Positions 10,329 through 20,919 of a stretch of 64,000 bases of DNA are shown here, piece by piece. Position 1 is the stretch's first letter, and every line of letters begins with the position of its first letter. The stretch comes from Erwinia sp. E602 (GTDB taxonomy: Bacteria; Pseudomonadota; Gammaproteobacteria; Enterobacterales; Enterobacteriaceae): assembly GCF_018141005.1 (NCBI RefSeq), contig NZ_CP046582.1, forward strand, positions 1,488,001 to 1,552,000. The letters run 5' to 3'. Position numbers and translations under genes: made by a program. The notes beneath the pieces were generated by a model. The model saw nothing but the letters and a program-made list of their open reading frames with translations. It made no database searches and was not told the origin of the DNA.

Positions 10329-13055
10329 ATGGCTACAATTCATGTAGACGGTAAAGAATATGATGTGGATGGCGGAGACAACCTGCTACAGGCGTGTCTC
10401 TCCCTCGGCCTCGATATTCCCTATTTTTGCTGGCACCCGGCGCTCGGTAGCGTTGGCGCCTGCCGCCAGTGCGCGGTAAAACAGTACGCTAACGCCGAAG
10501 ATACCCGCGGTCGTCTGGTGATGTCCTGTATGACGCCAGCGTCTGACGGCACCTTTATTTCAATCGACGATGGTGAAGCGAAAGAGTTTCGCGAAAGCGT
10601 GGTCGAGTGGCTGATGACCAACCACCCGCACGACTGTCCGGTGTGTGAAGAGGGCGGCAACTGTCACCTGCAGGATATGACGGTGATGACCGGCCACAGC
10701 TTCCGCCGTTACCGCTTCACCAAGCGTACCCACCGCAATCAGGATCTCGGTCCGTTTATCTCTCACGAGATGAACCGCTGTATCGCCTGTTACCGCTGCG
10801 TGCGCTACTACAAAGATTACGCCGACGGCACCGACCTCGGCGTGTACGGCGCGCACGATAACGTCTACTTTGGCCGCCCGGAAGATGGCGTGCTGGAGAG
10901 CGAGTTCTCCGGCAACCTGGTAGAAATCTGCCCGACCGGCGTGTTCACCGACAAAACCCACTCCGAGCGTTATAACCGTAAGTGGGACATGCAGTACGCG
11001 CCAAGCATCTGCCAGCAGTGCAGCATCGGCTGTAACACCAGCCCGGGCGAGCGCTATGGCGAGCTGCGCCGCATTGAAAACCGCTACAACGGCACCGTTA
11101 ACAGCTACTTCCTCTGTGACCGGGGCCGTTTCGGTTACGGTTACGTAAACCTGAAAGATCGTCCGCGCCAGCCGCTGCAGCGTCGTGGCAACGACTGGAT
11201 CGCCCTCAACGCCGAGCAGGCGATGCAGGGGGCAGCCGATGTGCTGCGCCAGGCGAAGAAGGTAATCGGTATCGGTTCCCCGCGCGCCAGCGTTGAGAGC
11301 AACTTTGCGCTGCGCGACCTGGTCGGCGCTGAGAACTTCTCTACCGGCATCCCGGCGGGCGAGCAGGCGCGTCTGGAGCTGATGCTGAGCATCCTGCGCG
11401 ACGGCGGTATCCACACGCCATCGCTGCACGATATTGAAAGCTACGATGCGGTACTGGTGCTGGGTGAAGATCTGACCCAGACCGGCGCGCGCATTGCGCT
11501 GGCCGTTCGTCAGGCGGTGAAGGGGAAATCCCGTGATATGGCCGCGGCGCAGAAAGTCGCCGACTGGCAGATTGCGGCGATCCTTAACATCGGACAGAAC
11601 GCCAAACACCCGCTGTTTATTACTAACGTTGACGAAACCCGCATGGATGACATCGCCGCGTGGAGCTATCGCGCCCCGGTAGAAGACCAGGCGCGCCTCG
11701 GCTTCGCTATCGCCCATGAGCTGGACGCCAGCGCACCGGCGGTGAGCGATCTTGATAAGTCTCTCGCTGGTAAAATCGACGTCGTGGTGCAGGCGCTGGC
11801 CGGTGCCCGTAAACCGCTGATCATCTCCGGCACCAACGCCGGCAGTGAAGCGGTGATTCAGGCGGCGGCCAACGTGGCGAAAGCGCTGAAAGGGCGCGGT
11901 GCCGACGTCGGTATCACCCTGCTGCCAACGGCAACAAACAGCATCGGTGTCGGTCTGATCGGCGGTCAGACGCTTGACGCAGCGCTGAGCCAGCTGGCCA
12001 GCGGTGAAGCCGATGCGGCTATCGTGCTGGAAAACGACCTTTATCGCCACCTGCCGAAAGCGCAGGTTGACGCGGCGCTGAGCAACACCGCCAACGTGAT
12101 CGTTATCGACCATCAGCGCACCAAAACCACCGAACAGGCCGGCCTGATCCTCTCTACGGCCAGTTTTGCCGAGAGCGATGGCACGGTGATTAACCAGGAA
12201 GGCCGCGCACAGCGCTTCTTCCAGGTGTATGACCCGGCTTACTACGACGAAAAAGTACAGATGCTGGAGAGCTGGCGCTGGCTGCATTCCCTGCAGAGCA
12301 CCATCAACAGCCGCGAAGTGGACTGGAGCCAGCTGGATCACGTGATTGACGCCTGTGTGGCGGCACTGCCGCAGCTGGCTGCGATCAAAGACGCCGCGCC
12401 GGATGCCAGTTTCCGTATTCGTGGTCAGAAGCTGTCGCGTTCACCGCACCGCTCCAGCGGCCGTACCGCGATGCGCGCCAACATCAGCGTGCATGAACCG
12501 CGTCAGCCGCAGGATAAAGACACCATGTTCGCCTTCTCGATGGAAGGGAACAACCAGCCGGGCGCCGCGCGCTCGCAGATCCCGTTTGCCTGGGCACCAG
12601 GCTGGAACTCACCGCAGGCATGGAATAAATTCCAGGCGGAAGTGGGCGGTAAACTGCGTAACGGCGATCCGGGCGTGCGTCTGTTCGAAGCGGCCGAAGG
12701 CCAGCTGGCATGGTTCGATAACGTACCGGCATCCTTTACCGGTAGTGAGAACAGCTGGCGCGTCGCCCCTTACTTCCAGCTGTTTGGCAGTGAGGAGATG
12801 ACCCAGCGTGCACCGGTTATCCAGCAGCGTATGGCCGCGCCTTGCGTGGTGGTCAACCCGCAGGACGCCGCGAAGCTGGGCGTTAATGCCGGTGCGGTGC
12901 TGCAGTTTACCTGTCAGGGTGAGCAGCTGCGTCTGCCGGTACGCTTCTCCAGCCAGCTGCAGGCAGGGCAGGTGGGTCTGCCGCTCGGTCTGCCGGGCAT
13001 CCCGCCGTTCCTGTCGGGCGCTGAAATTGACAATCTGCAGGAGGCAGTCCAATGA
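10329..13055 (+). CDS. nuoG: NADH-quinone oxidoreductase subunit G
   Basis: This 908-aa iron-sulfur subunit forms the electron wire of the peripheral arm. The N-terminal [2Fe-2S] domain contains [16 protein letters not shown]. The His-ligated cluster region follows ([17 protein letters not shown]), then the CIACYRC ferredoxin-like cluster. The extra N7 cluster motif CQQCSIGC lies near residue 230. The C-terminal half is a molybdopterin-oxidoreductase fold without cofactor. I chose the ATG at 10329 because the product then begins [11 protein letters not shown] and has the same length as in E. coli. An in-frame ATG at 10320 would add three residues. Its stop overlaps the nuoH start. Confidence 0.96.
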   Translation: MATIHVDGKEYDVDGGDNLLQACLSLGLDIPYFCWHPALGSVGACRQCAVKQYANAEDTRGRLVMSCMTPASDGTFISIDDGEAKEFRESVVEWLMTNHPHDCPVCEEGGNCHLQDMTVMTGHSFRRYRFTKRTHRNQDLGPFISHEMNRCIACYRCVRYYKDYADGTDLGVYGAHDNVYFGRPEDGVLESEFSGNLVEICPTGVFTDKTHSERYNRKWDMQYAPSICQQCSIGCNTSPGERYGELRRIENRYNGTVNSYFLCDRGRFGYGYVNLKDRPRQPLQRRGNDWIALNAEQAMQGAADVLRQAKKVIGIGSPRASVESNFALRDLVGAENFSTGIPAGEQARLELMLSILRDGGIHTPSLHDIESYDAVLVLGEDLTQTGARIALAVRQAVKGKSRDMAAAQKVADWQIAAILNIGQNAKHPLFITNVDETRMDDIAAWSYRAPVEDQARLGFAIAHELDASAPAVSDLDKSLAGKIDVVVQALAGARKPLIISGTNAGSEAVIQAAANVAKALKGRGADVGITLLPTATNSIGVGLIGGQTLDAALSQLASGEADAAIVLENDLYRHLPKAQVDAALSNTANVIVIDHQRTKTTEQAGLILSTASFAESDGTVINQEGRAQRFFQVYDPAYYDEKVQMLESWRWLHSLQSTINSREVDWSQLDHVIDACVAALPQLAAIKDAAPDASFRIRGQKLSRSPHRSSGRTAMRANISVHEPRQPQDKDTMFAFSMEGNNQPGAARSQIPFAWAPGWNSPQAWNKFQAEVGGKLRNGDPGVRLFEAAEGQLAWFDNVPASFTGSENSWRVAPYFQLFGSEEMTQRAPVIQQRMAAPCVVVNPQDAAKLGVNAGAVLQFTCQGEQLRLPVRFSSQLQAGQVGLPLGLPGIPPFLSGAEIDNLQEAVQ

Positions 13056-14029
13056 ACTGGCTGACACCGGAAGTGATTGATGTGCTGATCGCCGTGGGTA
13101 AAGCGCTGGTGATCCTGTTCGTGGTGGTCGGCTGCGGTGCCTTTATGAGCTTCGGCGAACGTCGCCTGCTCGGCCTGTTCCAGAACCGCTACGGACCTAA
13201 CCGTGTCGGCTGGGGCGGCTCGCTGCAGCTGGTGGCCGACATGATCAAAATGTTCTTTAAAGAGGACTGGATCCCGCCGTTTACCGACCGGGTGATCTTT
13301 ACCCTGGCACCGATGATCGCCTTTACCTCGCTGCTGCTGGCGATGGCGATCGTGCCGGTTACCTCCACCTGGATGGGCGCAGACCTGAACATCGGCCTGC
13401 TGTTCTTCCTGATGATGGCGGGCCTGGCGGTGTATGCGGTGCTGTTCGCCGGCTGGTCGAGTAATAACAAATACTCGCTGCTGGGTGCGATGCGTGCCTC
13501 CGCGCAGACCCTGAGCTACGAAGTGTTCCTCGGCCTGTCGTTAATGGGCGTGGTGGCGCAGGCCGGCTCGTTCAACATGGTTGAGATCGTTAACAGCCAG
13601 ACTCACCTGTGGAACGTGATCCCGCAGTTCCTCGGCTTTATGACCTTCTGTATCGCCGGCGTTGCGGTGTGTCACCGCCACCCGTTTGACCAGCCGGAAG
13701 CGGAGCAGGAACTGGCCGATGGTTACCACATTGAATATGCCGGTATGAAGTTCGGCCTGTTCTTCGTCGGTGAATACGTCGGTATCGTCACCGTCTCCGC
13801 GCTGATTGTGACGCTGTTCTTCGGCGGCTGGCACGGTCCGTGGCTGCCACCGATCTTCTGGTTCGCTATTAAAACGGCCTTCTTCATGATGATGTTTATT
13901 CTGATTCGTGCTGCTCTGCCGCGTCCGCGCTATGACCAGGTAATGTCGTTCGGCTGGAAAGTTTGTCTGCCGTTGACGCTGTTGAACCTGCTGGCTACCG
14001 CCGCAGTGATTCTGTACACGGCGCAGTAA
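13052..14029 (+). CDS. nuoH: NADH-quinone oxidoreductase subunit H
   Basis: This 325-aa membrane subunit has about eight transmembrane helices and anchors the peripheral arm while forming much of the quinone tunnel. It has the same length as E. coli NuoH. Recognisable segments are [20 protein letters not shown] near residue 32, in the first loop, and [14 protein letters not shown] near 215, the acidic loop facing the quinone site. The start lies in an ATGA overlap with nuoG. Confidence 0.97.
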   Translation: MNWLTPEVIDVLIAVGKALVILFVVVGCGAFMSFGERRLLGLFQNRYGPNRVGWGGSLQLVADMIKMFFKEDWIPPFTDRVIFTLAPMIAFTSLLLAMAIVPVTSTWMGADLNIGLLFFLMMAGLAVYAVLFAGWSSNNKYSLLGAMRASAQTLSYEVFLGLSLMGVVAQAGSFNMVEIVNSQTHLWNVIPQFLGFMTFCIAGVAVCHRHPFDQPEAEQELADGYHIEYAGMKFGLFFVGEYVGIVTVSALIVTLFFGGWHGPWLPPIFWFAIKTAFFMMMFILIRAALPRPRYDQVMSFGWKVCLPLTLLNLLATAAVILYTAQ

Positions 14030-14041
14030 GGGGTTAAGAAC

Positions 14042-14584
14042 ATGACATTAAAAGAACTTGCCGTTGGTTTCGGCACCACGTTACGCAGTATCTGGCTGAT
14101 TGGCCTGAACGCCTTCGCGAAACGTGAAACCATGATGTACCCGGAAGAGCCGGTTTATCTGCCGCCGCGTTACCGTGGCCGTATCGTGCTGACGCGCGAT
14201 CCGGACGGCCAGGAGCGCTGCGTGGCCTGTAACCTGTGTGCGGTTGCCTGCCCGGTGGGCTGTATCTCGCTGCAGAAGGCCGAAATGGCCGATGGCCGCT
14301 GGTATCCGGAGTTCTTCCGCATCAACTTCTCGCGCTGCATCTTCTGTGGCCTGTGTGAAGAAGCCTGCCCGACCACGGCGATTCAGCTGACCCCGGACTT
14401 CGAAATGGGTGAGTTTAAACGCCAGGATCTGGTCTATGAAAAAGAGAACCTGCTGATCTCCGGCCCGGGCAAATACCCGGAATACAACTTCTACCGGATG
14501 GCGGGTATGGCGATCGACGGTAAAGATAAAGGCTCCGCTGAAAACGAAGCTCCACCCATCGACGTCAAAGGCTTGTTACCTTAA
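14042..14584 (+). CDS. nuoI: NADH-quinone oxidoreductase subunit I
   Basis: This 180-aa ferredoxin-like subunit has two [4Fe-4S] clusters, N6a and N6b, that pass electrons to N2 in NuoB. Both CxxCxxCxxxCP motifs are intact: [15 protein letters not shown] near residue 60 and [12 protein letters not shown] near 99. The N-terminal 25 residues form the amphipathic helix that lies along the membrane. It follows nuoH by 12 bp and precedes nuoJ by 10 bp. Confidence 0.97.
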   Translation: MTLKELAVGFGTTLRSIWLIGLNAFAKRETMMYPEEPVYLPPRYRGRIVLTRDPDGQERCVACNLCAVACPVGCISLQKAEMADGRWYPEFFRINFSRCIFCGLCEEACPTTAIQLTPDFEMGEFKRQDLVYEKENLLISGPGKYPEYNFYRMAGMAIDGKDKGSAENEAPPIDVKGLLP

Positions 14585-14594
14585 GGAGCCAGGC

Positions 14595-15149
14595 ATGGAA
14601 TTTGCGTTTTATCTGTGTGGTCTGGTGGCGGTGGTCGCGACGTTGCGCGTGATCACCCACACCAACCCGGTACATGCGTTGCTGTACCTGATCGTCTCAC
14701 TGCTGGCGGTCTCCGGCGTGTTTTTCTCACTCGGTGCCTATTTCGCCGGTGCGCTGGAGATTATCGTTTATGCCGGTGCCATTATGGTGCTGTTCGTCTT
14801 CGTGGTGATGATGCTGAACCTCGGCGGTGCCGAAGTGCAGCAGGAGCGTGACTGGCTGAAGCCGGGCATGTGGGCAGGCCCGGGCCTGCTGTCACTGGTG
14901 CTGCTGACGGTGATTGTCTATGCCATCCGCACGGTGAATGACCAGGGCATCGAAGGCACGATGATCGACGCGAAACAGGTCGGCATCAGCCTGTTCGGAC
15001 CTTACGTGCTGGCGGTCGAGCTGGCGTCAATGCTGCTGCTGGCCGGTCTGGTGGTGGCGTATCACATCGGACGTGAACAGCGTGCGGGCGAGGTGCTCAG
15101 CAACCGCCCGGCTGACGCGGCTAAAAATCGTAAAGAGGAGCAGCTATGA
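14595..15149 (+). CDS. nuoJ: NADH-quinone oxidoreductase subunit J
   Basis: This 184-aa membrane subunit has five predicted transmembrane helices. The [20 protein letters not shown] segment (about residue 55) is the conserved helix 3 with a pi-bulge that gates coupling in complex I. The polar C-terminal tail (residues 158-184) is cytoplasmic. The AGGAGCC sequence before its ATG is a good ribosome site. The stop overlaps the nuoK start by four bases. Confidence 0.96.
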   Translation: MEFAFYLCGLVAVVATLRVITHTNPVHALLYLIVSLLAVSGVFFSLGAYFAGALEIIVYAGAIMVLFVFVVMMLNLGGAEVQQERDWLKPGMWAGPGLLSLVLLTVIVYAIRTVNDQGIEGTMIDAKQVGISLFGPYVLAVELASMLLLAGLVVAYHIGREQRAGEVLSNRPADAAKNRKEEQL

Positions 15150-15448
15150 TCCCTCTGCAGCACGGCCTGATTCTGGCGGCGATCCTGTTTGTCCTCGGCC
15201 TGACCGGGGTAATGATCCGCCGCAACCTGCTGTTTATGTTGATTAGCCTCGAAATCATGATTAACGCTGCGGCACTGGCGTTCGTGGTGGCGGGGAGTTA
15301 CTGGGGCCAGGCAGACGGCCAGGTGATGTTTATCCTGGCGATCAGCCTGGCTGCAGCGGAGGCCAGCATTGGCCTGGCGCTGCTGCTGCAGCTTCATCGC
15401 CGCAGCCAGAACCTCAACATTGATAAAGTGAGCGAGATGCGCGGATGA
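15146..15448 (+). CDS. nuoK: NADH-quinone oxidoreductase subunit K
   Basis: This 100-aa subunit with three transmembrane helices is homologous to MrpC. The two membrane glutamates essential for proton transfer are present: E36 in [13 protein letters not shown] and E72 in [10 protein letters not shown]. Length is identical to E. coli NuoK. It overlaps nuoJ upstream and nuoL downstream by four bases each, so J, K and L are tightly coupled in translation. Confidence 0.97.
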   Translation: MIPLQHGLILAAILFVLGLTGVMIRRNLLFMLISLEIMINAAALAFVVAGSYWGQADGQVMFILAISLAAAEASIGLALLLQLHRRSQNLNIDKVSEMRG

Positions 15449-17283
15449 ACCTTCTCTATTTAACAGTCCTGTTTCCGCTGATCGGCTTCCTGCTGCTGGC
15501 GTTCTCCCGTGGCCGCTGGTCCGAGAACCTGTCAGCAACCGTCGGTATGGGCTCGGTGGGCCTGGCGGCGCTGGTCACCCTGTATGCCGGCGTGGATTTC
15601 TTCAACAACGGTCAGCAGGTGTTTAACCAGGCGCTGTGGACCTGGATGCAGGTTGGCAACTTTAAGATTGACGTTAACCTGACGCTGGACGGCCTGTCGC
15701 TGACCATGCTGTCGGTGGTCACCGGCGTCGGCTTCTTTATCCATATGTTCGCCTCCTGGTATATGCGTGGGGAAGAGGGCTACTCGCGCTTCTTCGCCTA
15801 TACCAACCTGTTTATCGCCAGCATGGTGGTTCTGGTGCTGGCCGATAACCTGATGCTGATGTATCTCGGCTGGGAAGGCGTGGGCCTCTGCTCCTACCTG
15901 CTGATCGGCTTCTACTACACCAACCCGAACAACGGTGCGGCGGCGATGAAAGCCTTCGTCATCACCCGCGTCGGTGACGTGTTCCTCGCGTTTGCGCTGT
16001 TCATCCTCTGGAACGAGCTGGGCACGCTGAACTTCCGTGAGGTGGTAGAACTGGCACCGGCGCACTTCGCCGCTGACAACCAGATGCTGCAGTGGGCTAC
16101 CCTGATGCTGCTGGGCGGCGCGGTCGGTAAATCCGCTCAGCTGCCGCTGCAGACCTGGCTGGCCGATGCGATGGCGGGTCCGACCCCGGTTTCTGCCCTG
16201 ATCCACGCGGCGACCATGGTCACCGCCGGCGTTTACCTGATTGCCCGTACCCACGGCCTGTTCCTGTTAACGCCGGACGTTCTGCACCTGGTTGGCATTA
16301 TTGGTGCGGTAACGCTGCTGCTGGCCGGTTTTGCCGCGCTGGTGCAGACCGACATCAAACGCGTGCTGGCCTACTCGACCATGAGCCAGATTGGCTACAT
16401 GTTCCTGGCGCTGGGCGTGCAGGCGTGGGACGCGGCTATCTTCCATCTGATGACGCACGCGTTCTTTAAAGCGCTGCTGTTCCTCTCGTCCGGTTCGGTG
16501 ATCCTTGCCTGTCACCACGAGCAGAACATCTTCAAGATGGGCGGCCTGCGTAAGAGCATTCCGTTGGTCTACACCTGCTTCCTGGTAGGCGGCGCGGCGC
16601 TGTCGGCACTGCCGCTGATCACTGCCGGCTTCTTCAGTAAGGATGAGATCCTTGCCGGTGCGCTGGCTAACGGTCATCTCAACCTGATGGTTGCCGGCCT
16701 GGCCGGGGCCTTTATGACGTCGCTCTACACCTTCCGCATGATCTTCATCACCTTCCACGGTGAAGAGAAGATCCACGCGCACGCGGGCAAGGGGATTACC
16801 CATCACCTGCCGCTGCTGGTGCTGCTGGTGCTCTCAACCTTTATCGGTGCGCTGATTGTGCCACCGCTGCGCGGCGTACTGCCGGAAACCACCGAGCTGG
16901 CGCACGGCAGCGTGTTGTGGCTCGAGATCGGTTCCGGCGTGGTGGCGATTGTCGGTATTCTGCTGGCCGCGGCGCTCTGGCTGGGCAAACGCTCGCTGGT
17001 GACCTCCATCGCCAACAGCGCGCCGGGTCGTTTCTTCTCCACCTGGTGGTTTGCTGCCTGGGGCTTCGACTGGCTGTACGACAAAGTCTTCGTTAAGCCT
17101 TACCTGGTTATTGCCCGGCTGCTCTCACGCGACCCGCTGAACTCGCTGATGAACATCCCGGCAGGGCTGGCCAGCCTGAGTAACAAAGGGCTGCTGGTGA
17201 GTGAGAACGGATATCTGCGCTGGTATCTGGCCGCGATGAGCATCGGTGCCGTGGTGGTGCTGGGCCTGTTGATGGTGCTGTAA
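15445..17283 (+). CDS. nuoL: NADH-quinone oxidoreductase subunit L
   Basis: This 612-aa antiporter-like proton-pumping subunit carries the long lateral helix at its C-terminal side. E144, in [16 protein letters not shown], is the conserved transmembrane glutamate. The [23 protein letters not shown] segment around residue 235 holds the central lysine-bearing broken helix region of the family. There are about 16 membrane segments. It is one residue shorter than in E. coli. A 106-bp gap with a GC-only hairpin separates it from nuoM. Confidence 0.96.
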   Translation: MNLLYLTVLFPLIGFLLLAFSRGRWSENLSATVGMGSVGLAALVTLYAGVDFFNNGQQVFNQALWTWMQVGNFKIDVNLTLDGLSLTMLSVVTGVGFFIHMFASWYMRGEEGYSRFFAYTNLFIASMVVLVLADNLMLMYLGWEGVGLCSYLLIGFYYTNPNNGAAAMKAFVITRVGDVFLAFALFILWNELGTLNFREVVELAPAHFAADNQMLQWATLMLLGGAVGKSAQLPLQTWLADAMAGPTPVSALIHAATMVTAGVYLIARTHGLFLLTPDVLHLVGIIGAVTLLLAGFAALVQTDIKRVLAYSTMSQIGYMFLALGVQAWDAAIFHLMTHAFFKALLFLSSGSVILACHHEQNIFKMGGLRKSIPLVYTCFLVGGAALSALPLITAGFFSKDEILAGALANGHLNLMVAGLAGAFMTSLYTFRMIFITFHGEEKIHAHAGKGITHHLPLLVLLVLSTFIGALIVPPLRGVLPETTELAHGSVLWLEIGSGVVAIVGILLAAALWLGKRSLVTSIANSAPGRFFSTWWFAAWGFDWLYDKVFVKPYLVIARLLSRDPLNSLMNIPAGLASLSNKGLLVSENGYLRWYLAAMSIGAVVVLGLLMVL

Positions 17284-17295
17284 AGGTTAGTGAGT

Positions 17296-17313
17296 GGGGG
17301 GGCTTTCCCCCCC
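17296..17313 (+). other. G7/C7 stem-loop between nuoL and nuoM
   Basis: Seven G residues, a CTTT loop and seven C residues form a perfect GC-only hairpin 12 bases after the nuoL stop. There is no T run behind it, so it is more likely an mRNA-stability or partial attenuation element than a terminator. It lies in the largest gap in the second half of the nuo operon. Confidence 0.6.
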
Positions 17314-17389
17314 GAAAAGATGGCTTAAAAACAAACTGAAAGTTGGGCGTCATCGGCCCGTTCAGATTCATTAAAGGGAACAGATCGCC

Positions 17390-18910
17390 ATGTTATTACC
17401 TTGGCTCATTATACTACCCTTCGTCGGTGGCCTGCTGGCCTGGCAGTTCGAACGTTTCGGACCGAAAGCACCGCGCTGGATAGCACTGATCGCGATGGGA
17501 CTGACGCTGGTCCTGTCACTGCAGCTGTGGCTGCAGGGCGGTTACTCACTGACCCAGGCGACCGGGCTGCCGCAGTGGCAATCCGAATTCTCCGTGCCGT
17601 GGATCCCGCGTTTCGGCATTAACTTCCACCTGGCGCTGGACGGCCTGTCGCTGCTGATGGTCGTGCTGACCGGCCTGCTGGGCGTGATGGCGATCCTCTG
17701 TTCGTGGAACGAGATTGAGAAGTGGCACGGTTTCTTCCACCTCAATCTGCTGTGGATCCTCGGCGGCGTGATCGGTGTGTTCCTCGCCATCGACATGTTC
17801 CTGTTCTTCTTCTTCTGGGAGATGATGCTGGTGCCGATGTACTTCCTGATCGCGCTGTGGGGCCACAAGGCTTCCGACGGCAAGACGCGAATTACCGCCG
17901 CCACCAAGTTCTTTATCTACACCCAGGCCAGCGGCCTGATCATGCTGATCGCCATTCTGGCGCTGGTGTTTGTGCACTACAGCGCTACCAACGTCTGGAC
18001 GTTCAACTACGAGCTGCTGCTGAAGACGCCAATGTCGCACGGCGTGGAATACCTGCTGATGCTCGGCTTCTTTATCGCCTTCGCGGTAAAAATGCCGGTG
18101 GTGCCGCTGCACGGCTGGCTGCCGGACGCGCACAGCCAGGCACCGACCGCCGGTTCCGTTGACCTGGCCGGGATCCTGCTGAAAACCGCCGCCTACGGCC
18201 TGCTGCGCTTTGCACTGCCGCTGTTCCCGAACGCGTCGGCCGAGTTCGCACCGATTGCCATGTGGCTCGGTATCATCGGCATCTTCTACGGTGCGTGGAT
18301 GGCGTTCTCTCAGTACGATATCAAACGTCTGATCGCCTACACCTCCATCTCGCATATGGGCTTCGTGCTGATTGCTATCTACACCGGCAGCCAGCTGGCC
18401 TTCCAGGGGGCAGTGGTGCAGATGATCGCCCATGGCCTGTCGGCGGCGGCGCTGTTTATCCTCTGCGGCCAGCTGTATGAGCGCCTGCACACCCGCGATA
18501 TGCGCCAGATGGGCGGCCTGTGGTCACGCATCAAGTGGCTGCCGGGGCTGTCCCTGTTCTTCGCGGTGGCCAACCTCGGCATGCCGGGCACCGGTAACTT
18601 TGTCGGTGAGTTTATGATCCTGACCGGCAGCTTCCAGAGCGCACCGGTGATTATCGTTATTGCCACCTTCGGTCTGGTGTTTGCCTCGGTTTACTCACTG
18701 ATCATGATGCAGCGCGCTTACTACGGTGCGCCTAAGTCAGATACGCCACTGCGCAGCATGTCGCCACGTGAGTTTCTGATGATTATGGTCCTGGTGGTTC
18801 TGCTGGTGCTGGTGGGGGTTTACCCGCAGCCGATTCTGGACACCTCCCACGCTGCGATGAGTAATATCCAGCAGTGGTTTACCGCTTCAATTTCAACTAC
18901 AAGGCCGTAA
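17390..18910 (+). CDS. nuoM: NADH-quinone oxidoreductase subunit M
   Basis: This 506-aa antiporter-like proton-pumping subunit has about 14 transmembrane helices. E144, in FFFWEMMLVPMYF, is the conserved membrane glutamate. The GWLPDAHSQAPTAGSVDLAGILLK segment near residue 240 is the family signature around the broken helix. It is three residues shorter than E. coli NuoM. The ATG at 17390 is preceded by GGGAACAGATCGCC, a modest ribosome site. nuoN follows after 6 bp. Confidence 0.96.
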   Translation: MLLPWLIILPFVGGLLAWQFERFGPKAPRWIALIAMGLTLVLSLQLWLQGGYSLTQATGLPQWQSEFSVPWIPRFGINFHLALDGLSLLMVVLTGLLGVMAILCSWNEIEKWHGFFHLNLLWILGGVIGVFLAIDMFLFFFFWEMMLVPMYFLIALWGHKASDGKTRITAATKFFIYTQASGLIMLIAILALVFVHYSATNVWTFNYELLLKTPMSHGVEYLLMLGFFIAFAVKMPVVPLHGWLPDAHSQAPTAGSVDLAGILLKTAAYGLLRFALPLFPNASAEFAPIAMWLGIIGIFYGAWMAFSQYDIKRLIAYTSISHMGFVLIAIYTGSQLAFQGAVVQMIAHGLSAAALFILCGQLYERLHTRDMRQMGGLWSRIKWLPGLSLFFAVANLGMPGTGNFVGEFMILTGSFQSAPVIIVIATFGLVFASVYSLIMMQRAYYGAPKSDTPLRSMSPREFLMIMVLVVLLVLVGVYPQPILDTSHAAMSNIQQWFTASISTTRP

Positions 18911-18916
18911 TTCGCC

Positions 18917-20368
18917 ATGACAATAACTCCTCAACACTTGATCGCGCTTCTACCGCTGCTGATCGTCGGATTGACGGTGGTAGTTGTGATGCTGTCCATT
19001 GCGTGGCGACGCAACCACTTCGTCAATGCGACGCTGGCGGTGATTGGTCTTAACCTGGCGCTGTTCTCACTGTACTTTGTCGGCCAGGCAGGGCCAATGG
19101 ACGTCACCCCGCTGCTGCGGGTGGACAGCTACTCGATGCTCTACACCGGGCTGGTGATCCTCGCCAGCCTGGCGACCTGCACCTTCGCCTATCCGTGGCT
19201 GAGCACCTACCCGGATAACAAAGAAGAGTTCTACCTGCTGGTGCTGATTGCCGCGCTGGGCGGCGTGGTGCTGGCCAGCGCCAACCACCTGGCGGCGCTG
19301 TTTATCGGTATTGAGCTGCTGTCGCTGCCGCTGTTCGGTCTGGTGGGCTACGCCTTCCAGCAGAACCGGTCGCTGGAAGCGGCGATTAAGTACACCATCC
19401 TGTCTGCCGCAGCGTCGTCCTTCCTGCTGTTCGGTATGGCGCTGGTGTATGCCAACAGCGGCAACCTGGGCTTCGTCGCGCTCGGTGAGAGCCTTAACGA
19501 CAGCCTGGTCCAGCAGCCGCTGCTGCTGGCCGGTATTGGCCTGATGATCGTCGGCTTCGGCTTTAAGCTGTCGCTGGTGCCGTTCCACCTGTGGACGCCG
19601 GACGTGTATCAGGGTGCTCCGGCACCGGTTACCGCCTTCCTGGCCACCGCCAGCAAAATTGCCATCTTCGGCGTGCTGATGCGTCTGTTTATCAACGCGC
19701 CGGCCGTCGACAGCGAAGGCGTGCGCACCGTGCTGGGTATTATTGCCGTTGCCTCCATGCTGTTCGGTAACCTGATGGCGATTTCGCAGCGTAACATCAA
19801 GCGCCTGCTCGGCTACTCGTCGATCGCCCACCTCGGCTATCTGCTGGTGGCGCTGATCGCCGTGCAGTCGCAGGGGCTGTCGCTGGAAGCGGTTGGCGTT
19901 TATCTGGCCGGCTACCTGTTCAGCAGCCTCGGCGCGTTCGGCGTGGTGACGCTGATGTCCAGCCCGTATCGCGGCGCGGATGCCGATTCACTCTACTCCT
20001 ACCGTGGCCTGTTCTGGCATCGCCCGATCCTGGCCTCGGTGATGACCGTGATGATGCTGTCGCTGGCCGGTATCCCGATGACTCTCGGCTTTATCGGTAA
20101 GTTCTACGTGATCGCCGTCGGCGTGCAGGCGCACCTGTGGTGGCTGACCGGCGCGCTGGTGCTCGGCAGCGCCATCGGCCTGTACTACTATCTGCGCGTT
20201 ACCGTCAGCCTGTATCTGGCCGGCCCGGAACTGATGCAGCGCGACACCCCGGCGAACTGGGCCACTACCGCGGGCGGTATCGTGGTGCTGATCTCCGCCG
20301 TGCTGGTGCTGCTGCTGGGCGTCTACCCGCAGCCGCTGATTTCGCTGGTGCAGCTGGCGACGCCGTGA
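18917..20368 (+). CDS. nuoN: NADH-quinone oxidoreductase subunit N
   Basis: This 483-aa antiporter-like subunit is the last gene of the operon. The membrane glutamate E133 is present in [13 protein letters not shown]. The [22 protein letters not shown] segment near residue 235 matches the central proton channel. There are about 14 transmembrane helices. An intrinsic terminator follows 26 bp later, closing the operon before elaA. Confidence 0.96.
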   Translation: MTITPQHLIALLPLLIVGLTVVVVMLSIAWRRNHFVNATLAVIGLNLALFSLYFVGQAGPMDVTPLLRVDSYSMLYTGLVILASLATCTFAYPWLSTYPDNKEEFYLLVLIAALGGVVLASANHLAALFIGIELLSLPLFGLVGYAFQQNRSLEAAIKYTILSAAASSFLLFGMALVYANSGNLGFVALGESLNDSLVQQPLLLAGIGLMIVGFGFKLSLVPFHLWTPDVYQGAPAPVTAFLATASKIAIFGVLMRLFINAPAVDSEGVRTVLGIIAVASMLFGNLMAISQRNIKRLLGYSSIAHLGYLLVALIAVQSQGLSLEAVGVYLAGYLFSSLGAFGVVTLMSSPYRGADADSLYSYRGLFWHRPILASVMTVMMLSLAGIPMTLGFIGKFYVIAVGVQAHLWWLTGALVLGSAIGLYYYLRVTVSLYLAGPELMQRDTPANWATTAGGIVVLISAVLVLLLGVYPQPLISLVQLATP

Positions 20369-20392
20369 GATAAAACGTTCGGATATCGATAA

Positions 20393-20423
20393 CAATCGGG
20401 CCCCTGTGGCCCGATTTTTTTTG
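20393..20423 (+). terminator. Rho-independent terminator of the nuo operon
   Basis: The arms AATCGGGCC and GGCCCGATT enclose a short CCTGT loop and run directly into eight T residues. Confidence 0.88.
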
Positions 20424-20433
20424 CGAGGAAACG

Positions 20434-20886
20434 ATGGAAATTGAGTGGCAGGATCTACACCACGGCGAGCTGAGCGCCGCCCGGCTTTACCAGCTGCTGG
20501 CGCTGCGTAGCCAGGTGTTTGTGGTTGAACAGCGGTGCGTCTATCAGGATATTGATGGGGCCGATCTGCTGGGGGGCAACCGCCATCTGCTCGGGCTGTA
20601 TCAAGACCGGCTGCTGGCGTACGCCCGCATTCTCGCGCCACAGGCCGCCGGCGAGCCGGTGAAAATCGGTCGGGTGATCGTCAGCAGCGAGGCGCGCGGC
20701 CTGAGCCTCGGCAGCCGTTTAATCAAACATGCGATAGCCTGCTGTGAACGCCACTGGCCGCAGCAGCCGCAGTTTCTTTCGGCGCAGGCGCACCTGCAAC
20801 GCTTTTACAGCAGCGCGGGTTTTGTAGCGACGGGAGAGGTGTACGACGAGGACGGCATTCCGCACATTGATATGCTGCGCGGATAA
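20434..20886 (+). CDS. elaA: GNAT-family N-acetyltransferase ElaA
   Basis: This 150-aa GNAT acetyltransferase closely matches E. coli ElaA (EWQDLHH start, VFVVEQ, YQDIDG, YARIL, IGRVIVS). The acetyl-CoA binding P-loop region is the ARGLSLGSRLI segment near residue 90. The C-terminal EDGIPHI is the family signature. The physiological acceptor is not established from sequence. It starts only 11 bp after the nuo terminator with a GAGGAA ribosome site, so it either has its own promoter inside nuoN or receives readthrough. Confidence 0.93.
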   Translation: MEIEWQDLHHGELSAARLYQLLALRSQVFVVEQRCVYQDIDGADLLGGNRHLLGLYQDRLLAYARILAPQAAGEPVKIGRVIVSSEARGLSLGSRLIKHAIACCERHWPQQPQFLSAQAHLQRFYSSAGFVATGEVYDEDGIPHIDMLRG

Positions 20887-20912
20887 TAAAACAGGCGGCC
20901 GCAGCCGCCTGT
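20884..20912 (-). terminator. Rho-independent terminator of opgD
   Basis: The arms ACAGGCGG and CCGCCTGT lie between the convergent elaA and opgD stops. Read on the minus strand the stem is followed by TTTTATTAT, so it terminates opgD. Confidence 0.75.
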
Positions 20913-20919
20913 CGATGGT

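Noticed and set aside
10560..12341. A 593-codon open frame antisense to nuoG
   Set aside because: It mirrors the wobble pattern of nuoG, has no family features, and nuoG is certain.
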